Of a stretch of DNA of 37,418 bases, positions 1-7,215 are shown piece by piece. The position numbers were made by a program, and so were the translations under genes. Positions within the stretch are counted from its first letter, which is position 1. Each line of letters opens with the position of its first letter. The DNA comes from Pseudoduganella buxea (GTDB lineage Bacteria > Pseudomonadota > Gammaproteobacteria > Burkholderiales > Burkholderiaceae_D). Below the pieces are notes generated by a model. That model did not search any database and was not told the DNA's origin. It saw only the letters and a program-made list of their open reading frames with translations. The stretch spans positions 1-37,418 of the forward strand of contig NZ_WNKZ01000064.1 of the NCBI RefSeq assembly GCF_009720835.1, written 5' to 3'.

Positions 1-600
1 CTGCACTTCGCCGGCCCCCGCCTGGCGCCCGGGTGGCGCTGGCACCGTGCCCCGGCCGGTGCCGACTGGAAGCTGGGCAAGGCCGGCCTGACGTGGCGCA
101 CGGGGGCAGGGGACCTGTACGGCGACGTCAACACGGCAGCCGTGCTGACGCGCGCGCTCCCGCCGGGCGACGTGCGCATCGACGCGCGGGTGCGGCTGGA
201 CGCGCCGGAAGACTGCTGCGCGACCCATGTCCAGGCCGGACTGGTGCTGCTGGGCGACGACGACCATTACGTCAAGCTTGCGGTGCTGGCCGACGCCGGC
301 CTGCACCAGGTGGAATTCGCCAAGGAGGGCACCCCCGGGGAAGCGGGCTGGCCCCGCTATGGCAATACCGTGGCCGGCACGCCCGGGGCAGGGTGGACGT
401 GGCTGCGGCTCGAAGTGCGCCAGGCCGGTGCCGAGCAGCAGGTGGCGGCGTGGTCCAGCCAGGACGGCCGCACGTGGGTGGGCGGCGGCACCTGGACCCA
501 CCGGCTGGACCGGCCGCTGCGACTGGGCCTGGTGGCGATGGGCGGGGCGGGGCGCACGGCCACGTTCGCGTCGGTCGCCGTGGCGCGGCTGTCGCGGTGA
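1..600 (+). CDS. GH43-type glycosidase, C-terminal beta-sandwich domain (5' end outside window)
   Basis: The frame is open from the first base and ends with TGA at 598-600, so only the last 199 residues are seen. The segment opens with a pattern of the FxGxxLxxxWxWxR kind, then shows QAGLVLLGDDDHYVKLAV and AWSSQDGRTWV. This is typical of the concanavalin-like C-terminal domain (DUF1349 / beta-xylosidase C-terminal type) that follows the five-bladed propeller in many GH43 beta-xylosidases and alpha-arabinofuranosidases. The catalytic propeller would lie upstream of the window, so activity cannot be judged. It stands in line with a GH2 enzyme, a sugar ABC importer, a LacI regulator, a TonB receptor and a full GH43 enzyme, which fits breakdown of xylose- or arabinose-containing plant glycans. 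The family is likely; the substrate is inferred from context. Confidence 0.7.
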   Translation: MHFAGPRLAPGWRWHRAPAGADWKLGKAGLTWRTGAGDLYGDVNTAAVLTRALPPGDVRIDARVRLDAPEDCCATHVQAGLVLLGDDDHYVKLAVLADAGLHQVEFAKEGTPGEAGWPRYGNTVAGTPGAGWTWLRLEVRQAGAEQQVAAWSSQDGRTWVGGGTWTHRLDRPLRLGLVAMGGAGRTATFASVAVARLSR

Positions 601-823
601 TGAAACAGGGCGGGCGCGGCACGGTCAAACGGGCGGGCCTGGCGATAAGGTTGTTGGTAATATGACCCAGACTTATGAGTTGATGCGCCATGGGCTGAGG
701 CTTCATGCGTGATGCTGCATGAGTCGGTGCATCCTGAATCGATGCGGCAGAACCCATCGGCCGGTCCGGGCGAGCTTGCCCGCACCGGTCCTGCAGCGGC
801 TTTCCCAACGGAGGAATGACAAA

Positions 824-2800
824 GTGGACCATCCCCGCCCGCAATTGCGGCGCCCGCAGTGGCTGAACCTGGACGGCCCGTGGCAGGCCATGCTGGACGA
901 CCGGGCCGACCATCACGATCCGGCCGACGTGCCGTTCGACCGCACCATCATCGTCCCCTTCCCGCCCGAGGCGGCAGCCAGCGGGCTGCATGACACGGGC
1001 TTTCGCCGGCGCGTGTGGTACCGCCGCGTGGTCGGGCTGGACGACGATCTGCTGCCGGGGTCGGACGAGCGGCTGCTGCTGCATTTCGGCGCCGTCAACC
1101 ACCGGGCCCGGGTCTGGATCAACGGCCACTTCGCCGTCGAGCACAAGGGCGGCCACAGCCCGTTCACCATCGACGTGACGCGCTACCTGTCCAGCCACAG
1201 CCTGGAAATCATCGTCCAGGCCGAGGACGACCCGCACGACATGCACAAGGTACGCGGCAAGATGGACTGGGAACTCGAACCCCACTCGATCTGGTATCCC
1301 CGCACCACCGGTATCTGGCGCACCGTGTGGATGGAGAAGGTGGGCCATGCCCACATTTCCCGGCTGCGCTGGACGGCCGATGTCTTCACGTGGCAGATCC
1401 GCCTGGACGCCGATATCGCCCACCTGCCGAAGAACAGTACATTAAATGTCGTGCTGCGCCTGGGCGAACGGGTGCTGGTGGCGGACCGCTGCCTGCTGAC
1501 CGAGGACGTGCTGTCGCGCCTGTTCCAGCTGCCCGATCCGGGCATCGACGATGCCAGGGCCCACTGGATGTGGAGCCCGGAAAGCCCGCAGCTGATCGAC
1601 GCCGAAATCACCCTGCATGCCGAGGACGGCCTGGTGCTCGACCACGTCGTCAGCTACACGGCGCTGCGCACGGTGTCCGTCGACGGCGACCGCTTCCTCC
1701 TGAACAGCCGGCCGTACTACCTGCGCATGGTGCTGGACCAGGGCTACTGGCGCGACAGCCTGATGGTGGCGTCGGCCGAACAGCTGCGCCACGACGTGCT
1801 GCTGATCAAGCGGCTGGGCTTCAACGGCGTGCGCAAGCACCAGAAGTCCGAGGACCCGCGCTGGCTGTACTGGTGCGACGTGCTGGGCCTGTGCGTATGG
1901 GCCGAGATGCCGTCCGCCTACGGCTTCTCCAGCGCCACCGTGCACGGCGTGATGGAGGAGTGGAAGGAGCTGGTCGAGCGCGACATCTCCCATCCCTGCA
2001 TCGTCGCCTGGGTGCCCACCAACGAGTCGTGGGGCGTGCCCGAGCTGATGCACGACCGCCGCCAGGTCGACTTCGTACGCGCCATGTACCACATGACGCG
2101 GGCGCTGGACGGCACCCGGCCCGTGGTCGGCAACGACGGCTGGGAAATGCCCTGCGGCGACTTCGTCAACATCCACGACTACCATATCGACCCGGAAGAG
2201 CTGTACGCCCGCTACGGCAAGCGCGAGAACCTGCCGTACACCTTCGAGCACGTGCGCCCGGCCCGCCGGCGCCTCGTCATCGACGGTTTCAATGGCCTGG
2301 ACAAGCCCCTGTTCCTGTCCGAATTCGGCGGCATCGCCTGCATGGACCAGGCCGACACGAAGGGCTGGGGTTACTCGGTGGCCCGGGACGGCAACGAGCT
2401 GCTGGCGCGCTACCGCGAGCTGATGGCCGCGATCCACCGCTGCCGCGCGCTGTCGGGCTTCTGCTACACCCAGCTGACCGACACCTTCCACGAGAAGAAC
2501 GGCCTGCTGACGGAAGACCGGGTGCCGAAGGCGCCCATCGAGGCACTGGCCGCGGCCACGCGGGGGCCGGATGCCCACCTGCACGACTGGTATGTCGACC
2601 CGCTGGGCCACAGCCTGCTGTGGCGCGAAAAGCATGCCTCGTCGCAGCCGGCGGACCTGCTCGACCCGGGCACCCACGAGGACGTGCGCATCGCGCTGGG
2701 CCAGCAGCTGGTCGACACTGCCGCCGCGGGAGGGGCGCCGGACGACCAGCCGGGCACGTCAGGGCCGCCCGGCCCGCGCGTGCCGCTGCCGGTCAAGTAA
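824..2800 (+). CDS. glycoside hydrolase family 2 enzyme
   Basis: A 658-residue protein with the GH2 layout: N-terminal jelly-roll sugar-binding domain (about 10-170), an Ig-like sandwich (about 175-300) and a TIM barrel (about 305-600). The acid/base glutamate is E401 in VPTNESWG and the nucleophile is E500 in LFLSEFGG, both in the usual GH2 settings. The GTG start at 824 is chosen because GGAGG lies at 810-814, nine bases before it; the frame is open further upstream (ATG at 719), but that extension is low-complexity and lacks a ribosome site. No signal peptide is seen, so the enzyme probably acts in the cytoplasm on imported oligosaccharides. GH2 includes beta-galactosidases, beta-glucuronidases, beta-mannosidases and arabinopyranosidases, and the sequence alone does not decide among them. 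The importer genes follow after 90 bp. Confidence 0.88.
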   Translation: MDHPRPQLRRPQWLNLDGPWQAMLDDRADHHDPADVPFDRTIIVPFPPEAAASGLHDTGFRRRVWYRRVVGLDDDLLPGSDERLLLHFGAVNHRARVWINGHFAVEHKGGHSPFTIDVTRYLSSHSLEIIVQAEDDPHDMHKVRGKMDWELEPHSIWYPRTTGIWRTVWMEKVGHAHISRLRWTADVFTWQIRLDADIAHLPKNSTLNVVLRLGERVLVADRCLLTEDVLSRLFQLPDPGIDDARAHWMWSPESPQLIDAEITLHAEDGLVLDHVVSYTALRTVSVDGDRFLLNSRPYYLRMVLDQGYWRDSLMVASAEQLRHDVLLIKRLGFNGVRKHQKSEDPRWLYWCDVLGLCVWAEMPSAYGFSSATVHGVMEEWKELVERDISHPCIVAWVPTNESWGVPELMHDRRQVDFVRAMYHMTRALDGTRPVVGNDGWEMPCGDFVNIHDYHIDPEELYARYGKRENLPYTFEHVRPARRRLVIDGFNGLDKPLFLSEFGGIACMDQADTKGWGYSVARDGNELLARYRELMAAIHRCRALSGFCYTQLTDTFHEKNGLLTEDRVPKAPIEALAAATRGPDAHLHDWYVDPLGHSLLWREKHASSQPADLLDPGTHEDVRIALGQQLVDTAAAGGAPDDQPGTSGPPGPRVPLPVK

Positions 2801-2890
2801 GCCGGTCAAACGGCCGCCCATAGAAGAACCAGAAGAACCACAGGAACCGGCCTGGCCCGCCAGGCGAGGAGACGCAGTGAAGGATTCGAC

Positions 2891-4216
2891 GTGATACGGC
2901 GCCGCCGCCTGTCGGCCGCGCTGCTGCTGGCCTGCGCGCTGCCGGCCCTGACCTTGCCGCCGGCCGCGCTGGCCGCCGACGTTTCCGGTGCACCCGTGCA
3001 GACGGTGCGCATGTGGACCTTGCTGAGCGGCGGCGACGGCGCCCGCATGCGCGAGCTGGTCGAGCGCTTCAACGCTTCGCAGCAGGGCGTGCGGGTCGAG
3101 AGCACGACCTTGAAGTGGGGCGAGCCGTTCTACACGAAGCTGATCACGGCCAGCGTCGTCGGCGCCGGCCCCGACCTGGCCACGGTCCACCTGTCGCGCC
3201 TGCCCAACCTGGCCGGCGGCGGCGTGCTGCGGCCCATCCTGCCGTCCGAACTGGCGGCGGCGGGGCTGGCCGGCGGCGATTTCCTGCCGCGCCAGTGGGC
3301 CAAGTCCCAGCACGCCGGCCGCACCTATGCCGTGCCGCTCGACCAGCACCCGCTGGTCCTGTACTACAACAAGAAGCTGGCCGGCCAGGCGGGCCTGCTC
3401 GACGCCGCGGGCCAGTTGAAACCCATCGAGGGGATCGATGCGCTGACCGAGGCCTTCCGCAAGATCAAGGCCAGCACGGGCAAGCCGGGCATGACGATGG
3501 AAAGCGCCCAAAGCAGCTATGCCATCTGGCGCCTGTGGCTGTCGATGCTGGCGCAGCAGGGACTGCCCGTCGTCGCCGACGGCCGCTTCGCCTACGGGCC
3601 GGCCGGCGCGGCCACCCTGGCGCGGGTGGCCGGGTGGTTCCAGGCCGGCTATGCCACGCCCGGCATGGATTATCCCGCGTCGACCAGCCAGTTCATGGGC
3701 GGCAACGCCGGCTTCATGATCAACGGCGTGTGGGAAGTGCCGGAACTGGTGCGGGGCCAGGCCCAGGGCACCCTGGGTTTCGAGTACGGCATCGTGCCGC
3801 TGCCGCGCATGTACCGCGACGCCAGCACGTGGGCCGATTCGCACGGCTTCGCACTGCCCGCCAACGGCGACAATCCCATGACGCCGGCCAAGGCGCGTGC
3901 CGTGCTGGCCTTCGTCGCCTTCGTCAGCCGCCATTCGCTGGGCTGGGCCGAAGGGGGGCATATTCCCGCGTACCGGCCAGTGGCCGAATCGGCCGAATTC
4001 CTGGCCCTGCAGCCGAACGCCCAGTATGCGGCCGCCGCCCGCAACGTCGTCTACGACCCGGATGGCTGGTACATGGGCGCGGCCGGGCCGCTCGAGGCGA
4101 TCGCGTCGAAGTTCCTGCCGGCGCCCCTGTCCGGCCAGTTGACGCCCGAGGACGCGCTGCGCCGCTTCGAGACGGAAGCCGTGCGGCTGCTGCGCAAGCG
4201 CGCCCCCCTGTATTGA
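2891..4216 (+). CDS. extracellular solute-binding protein of a sugar ABC importer
   Basis: A 441-residue family-1 solute-binding protein (MalE/UgpB type). It starts at GTG with AAGGA at 2880-2884, six bases upstream. The N-terminus has four arginines, a hydrophobic stretch and an ALA-AD cleavage site, so export by the Sec route is expected; a Cys at residue 15 sits in a poor lipobox context. Family hallmarks are MWTLLSGGDGARMRELVERFN near the mature N-terminus, AVPLDQHPLVLYYNKKL in the middle, and the FMGGNAGFMINGVWEVP hinge region. It would capture an oligosaccharide in the periplasm and deliver it to the two permeases encoded directly downstream. The GH2 and GH43 neighbours suggest a hemicellulose-derived ligand; this is inference. 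Confidence 0.88.
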   Translation: MIRRRRLSAALLLACALPALTLPPAALAADVSGAPVQTVRMWTLLSGGDGARMRELVERFNASQQGVRVESTTLKWGEPFYTKLITASVVGAGPDLATVHLSRLPNLAGGGVLRPILPSELAAAGLAGGDFLPRQWAKSQHAGRTYAVPLDQHPLVLYYNKKLAGQAGLLDAAGQLKPIEGIDALTEAFRKIKASTGKPGMTMESAQSSYAIWRLWLSMLAQQGLPVVADGRFAYGPAGAATLARVAGWFQAGYATPGMDYPASTSQFMGGNAGFMINGVWEVPELVRGQAQGTLGFEYGIVPLPRMYRDASTWADSHGFALPANGDNPMTPAKARAVLAFVAFVSRHSLGWAEGGHIPAYRPVAESAEFLALQPNAQYAAAARNVVYDPDGWYMGAAGPLEAIASKFLPAPLSGQLTPEDALRRFETEAVRLLRKRAPLY

Positions 4217-4224
4217 GGACAGCG

Positions 4225-5103
4225 ATGAAACCACCGCCCGCCCGCCCGCGCCGCCAGGAGACCGTGCCGGCCCTGCTATTGCTGGCGCCTTTCCTGGCCG
4301 CCTTCGGCCTGTTCTTCCTGGTCCCGGCCGGCCAGACCCTGTACCTGAGCCTGACGGACAGCAGCCTGACACGCACCAGCGCCTTCGTCGGGCTGGCCAA
4401 TTACGCCAACCTCGTCAATGACCCGTCGTTCTGGGCCTCGCTGGGCAACACCTTCTATTTCTCCCTGCTGACCGTGCTGCCGCTGACGGTGCTGGGCCTC
4501 GTGATGGCGCTGCTGGTCGACCGCTTCACCCGCGCCGGGCCGTGGCTGCAGGGCGCCTTCTTCCTGCCGTTCGTGCTGCCCATTTCCGTGATGACCCTGA
4601 TCGCCGACTGGATGCTGCAGCCGTCGGCCGGCATCGTCAATCACCTGCTGGGCATGCAGCGGGCCTGGTTCGCCGACGTCCACTGGGCCATGCCGATGGT
4701 TGCCATCGGCACCATCTGGTGGACGGTCGGCTTCAACATGCTGATGTTCCTGGCCGGCCTGCGCAATATCCCGCGCGAACTGTACGAGGCGGCCGCGCTG
4801 GACGGCGCCCGTGGCTTCGCGCTGTTTCGCTACATCACGTGGCCGCAACTCAAACCGGTGGCGTGGACGGCCTTCGTGCTGCAGCTGATCGCGTCGCTGA
4901 AGATATTCGGCCAGACCTACATCATGACGACGGGCGGACCGTTCAACACCACCCGCGTGACCTTGCACTACATGTACGAGACGGCGTTCACCCAGAGCGA
5001 TGCCGGCTACGCGGCCGCCATCGCCATGGCCTTCGTGCTGATCGTCGTGGCCCTGTCGCTGACGCAGGGCTGGGTGGCGCGCCGGCTGGGGCGGCAGGCA
5101 TGA
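4225..5103 (+). CDS. sugar ABC transporter permease, MalF/UgpA type
   Basis: A 292-residue integral membrane protein with about six hydrophobic helices. The cytoplasmic EAA loop that docks the ATPase is clear (EAAALDGARGFALFRYITWP), followed by the conserved GQTYIMTTGGP segment seen in carbohydrate permeases of this type. The ATG at 4225 is preceded by GAGGA at 4215-4219, and the gene lies 8 bp after the binding-protein gene. The stop overlaps the start of the next permease (ATGA). It should form the transmembrane heterodimer with that second permease. No ATPase gene is present in the window, so the pair probably relies on a shared ATPase encoded elsewhere, as is known for many family-1 carbohydrate importers. 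Confidence 0.9.
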   Translation: MKPPPARPRRQETVPALLLLAPFLAAFGLFFLVPAGQTLYLSLTDSSLTRTSAFVGLANYANLVNDPSFWASLGNTFYFSLLTVLPLTVLGLVMALLVDRFTRAGPWLQGAFFLPFVLPISVMTLIADWMLQPSAGIVNHLLGMQRAWFADVHWAMPMVAIGTIWWTVGFNMLMFLAGLRNIPRELYEAAALDGARGFALFRYITWPQLKPVAWTAFVLQLIASLKIFGQTYIMTTGGPFNTTRVTLHYMYETAFTQSDAGYAAAIAMAFVLIVVALSLTQGWVARRLGRQA

Positions 5104-5948
5104 GCGCCGCGTCGCAATGCCGGTACGGGGGCCTCGGCTGGACCGTCGTGGCGGCCCTGTGCGCGCTGGTGCTGGCGGCGCTGTGGGTGGCGCCGCTGCT
5201 GTGGGCCCTGTCGACGGCGCTGCGCCCCGAGCATGAAACCATCTCGCCCGTGTTCCACTTCCTGCCGCGCGACTGGACCGTCGCCGCCTTCGCCAAGGTG
5301 CTGGGCGCCGGCAACGTGCCGCGCTGGCTGTTCAACAGCGCGCTGGTGGCCTTCCTGGTGACGGTCGTGACGATGGCCGTCAGCCTGATGGCGGCCTACG
5401 CGTTTTCGCAGATGCGTTTCCGGGGCCGCAACCTGCTGTTCATGCTGGCCATGCTGGCCTTCCTGCTGCCATTCGAGGCGCTGCTGGTGCCGCTGTTTCG
5501 GATGATGAACCAGCTGGGCATGATCAACAGCTACGCCGGCATCGTGCTGCCGCAGGTGGTGTCGCCCGTCGTGATCTACGTGTTCCGCCAGTTCTTCGAC
5601 GCCATTCCGCAGGATTTCCGCGAGGCGGCCGTGCTGGACGGCGCCTCGCCGCTGCGGGTGCTGTGGAGCGTCTACCTGCCCATGTCCGGCAACATCGTGT
5701 GGGCCATGGCCATCGTCACCTTCATCGGTGCATGGAACAACTTCCTGTGGCCCTTCATCATCGTCACCTCCAGCGACATGATGACGATTCCGCTGGGGCT
5801 GACGCAGACCTATGACGCCTTCGGCGTGCGCTACGCCCAGCTGATGGCCGCCGCGCTGCTGGGAGCCTTCCCCGTGGCGTTGGCCTACCTGGTGTTCCAG
5901 CGCCGCGTCACGCACGGCTTCCTGGCCGCCACGGGCCTGAAGGGCTGA
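5100..5948 (+). CDS. sugar ABC transporter permease, MalG/UgpE type
   Basis: A 282-residue membrane protein, the second permease subunit. Its ATG at 5100 overlaps the TGA of the first permease by four bases, so translation is probably coupled. It has about six transmembrane segments, an EAA loop reading EAAVLDGASPLRVLWSVYLP, and the C-terminal region with AWNNFLWPFI that is characteristic of MalG/LacG-type permeases. The LacI-family gene follows after six bases, making a binding protein-permease-permease-regulator transcription unit. The function is well supported as a carbohydrate importer subunit; the exact sugar is not. Confidence 0.9.
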   Translation: MSAASQCRYGGLGWTVVAALCALVLAALWVAPLLWALSTALRPEHETISPVFHFLPRDWTVAAFAKVLGAGNVPRWLFNSALVAFLVTVVTMAVSLMAAYAFSQMRFRGRNLLFMLAMLAFLLPFEALLVPLFRMMNQLGMINSYAGIVLPQVVSPVVIYVFRQFFDAIPQDFREAAVLDGASPLRVLWSVYLPMSGNIVWAMAIVTFIGAWNNFLWPFIIVTSSDMMTIPLGLTQTYDAFGVRYAQLMAAALLGAFPVALAYLVFQRRVTHGFLAATGLKG

Positions 5949-5954
5949 GGCACG

Positions 5955-6986
5955 ATGCCGGCACGCCGCCCCACGATGACGGACATCGCCAAGCAGGCCG
6001 GCGTGTCGCAATCGACGGTGTCGCTGGTGCTCAACGACGTGCCGGGCACCAAGGTGTCGCCGGCCACGCGCGAGCTGGTGCTGGCCATCGCGCGCGACAT
6101 CAGCTACCCGCTGGTGCGGCACGTTCGCAGCAGTGCCGCGCCCGCGCGCAACCTGATCCTATACCTGACGGACGAACTGGCCACCAGCCCGCACGCGATG
6201 CAGACCATCGACGGCGCCACCAATACGGCATGGGAGCACGACTGCCTCGTCACCGTCTTCGCCACCCGCAGCGATCCGGAGCGGGAGGCAGCCATCCTGG
6301 CGCAGATGCTGGCCCACCCGGCGCTTCTGGGCGTCATCTACGCCACCATCTTCACGCGCGCTGCCACCATTCCCGCCGTGTTGCGCGAGGTGCCCACCGT
6401 GCTGCTGAACTGCCATGCGCGCGACCACGCCATGCCGTCGGTCGTGCCGGGCGAGGTGCTGGGCGGCTTTGCCGCCACCATGCACCTGGTCGAGGCGGGC
6501 CACCGGCGCATCGGCTTCATCAACGGCGAGCCGTGGCTGGAGGCGGCCGCGGAACGCCTGAAGGGCTATCGCCAGGCCCTGACGACGGCCGATATCCCGT
6601 ATGACGCGGCGCTGGTGCGCCAGGGCGACTGGCAGGTGGGCAGTGGCTTCGAGCAGGCCAGCGCGCTGCTGGCCCTGGCCGACCCGCCCACGGCCCTGTT
6701 CTGCGCCAACGACCTGATGGCCGTCGGCGCCATCGACGCGGCGCGCAAGCTGGAACTGGACATCCCCGGCCGGCTGTCCGTGGTCGGCTACGACGACCAG
6801 GACATGGCCCGCTACTTCCATCCGCCCCTGACCACGGTGCTGTTGCCCAACGGCGAAATGGGACGGTGGGCGGCCGAGACGGTGATCGCCCAGGCCCGGG
6901 CCGGCGTGCCCGGGCGGCGCCACCACATCAAGATGGAGTGCCCGCTGGTGGTGCGCGACTCGGTGGCGCCGCCCGCGCCGAGATAA
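5955..6986 (+). CDS. LacI-family transcriptional regulator
   Basis: A 343-residue protein with an N-terminal LacI helix-turn-helix (residues about 7-55: MTDIAKQAGVSQSTVSLVLN) and the hinge region, then a periplasmic-binding-protein-like effector domain ending in the usual GYDDQDMARYFHPPLTTV segment. It would bind a palindromic operator and release it (or bind it) on sensing a sugar. It is the last gene of the importer unit, six bases after the second permease, with GAGG overlapping the preceding stop. Two palindromes in the gap just downstream, before the TonB receptor, are the best candidates for its sites. The substrate and whether it represses or activates are not shown by sequence; repression is the usual mode. 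Confidence 0.9.
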   Translation: MPARRPTMTDIAKQAGVSQSTVSLVLNDVPGTKVSPATRELVLAIARDISYPLVRHVRSSAAPARNLILYLTDELATSPHAMQTIDGATNTAWEHDCLVTVFATRSDPEREAAILAQMLAHPALLGVIYATIFTRAATIPAVLREVPTVLLNCHARDHAMPSVVPGEVLGGFAATMHLVEAGHRRIGFINGEPWLEAAAERLKGYRQALTTADIPYDAALVRQGDWQVGSGFEQASALLALADPPTALFCANDLMAVGAIDAARKLELDIPGRLSVVGYDDQDMARYFHPPLTTVLLPNGEMGRWAAETVIAQARAGVPGRRHHIKMECPLVVRDSVAPPAPR

Positions 6987-7041
6987 ATCCGCCCGCGCGC
7001 ACGATCGTGGCGCAAAAGCGTTGCGCACGCCACGCATCCGG

Positions 7042-7071
7042 TTGGCGTTCGCCGCGCGTTATGACTAATAT
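7042..7071 (+). promoter_or_regulatory. candidate sigma70-type promoter for the TonB receptor-GH43 pair
   Basis: TTGGCG at 7042-7047 and TAATAT at 7066-7071 are separated by 18 bases, a plausible -35/-10 pair in an AT-rich island of otherwise very GC-rich DNA. It would give a leader of roughly 135 nt before the receptor ATG. Predicted by eye only. Confidence 0.4.
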
Positions 7072-7079
7072 TTATTAGT
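7064..7079. promoter_or_regulatory. inverted repeat over the -10 box, candidate LacI-family operator
   Basis: ACTAATA, TT, TATTAGT: two perfect 7-base arms around two central bases. The repeat covers the proposed -10 box, so a protein bound here would block the promoter. The centre is not the CG usually found in LacI-family sites, which lowers confidence that the adjacent LacI protein is the binder. Confidence 0.4.
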
Positions 7080-7111
7080 TCGCCAATTAACAGCAAGGCA
7101 TTAACGTTCCC

Positions 7112-7121
7112 GAAAGCTTTC
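7112..7121. promoter_or_regulatory. perfect palindrome GAAAGCTTTC, candidate LacI-family operator
   Basis: A perfect 10-base palindrome about 45 bases downstream of the candidate -10 box and about 95 bases before the receptor ATG. Its half-site (GAAAG) resembles half-sites of some LacI-family carbohydrate regulators. With the repeat at 7064-7079 it could make a two-site arrangement. Confidence 0.35.
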
Positions 7122-7215
7122 ACCAGGCGAAAGCCGTGCCGCCGCGACCTTTCCGCCGGCCGCGCATGTGCGTCACCGCCGTTCCAGCCTGGGCCAACCT
7201 ACAAGTGGAGACGAT

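Noticed and set aside
704..721. CATGC/GCATG inverted repeat before the GH2 gene as an operator
   Set aside because: Arms of only five bases with an eight-base gap and no promoter aligned with it; no shared sequence with the receptor palindromes.
719..823. Upstream in-frame start for the GH2 gene
   Set aside because: The extension lacks a ribosome site and resembles no family N-terminus; GTG at 824 has GGAGG nine bases upstream.
2877..2894. Five-codon frame (MKDST) just before the sugar-binding protein gene
   Set aside because: Too short to support; the AAGGA inside it is better read as the ribosome site for the GTG at 2891.
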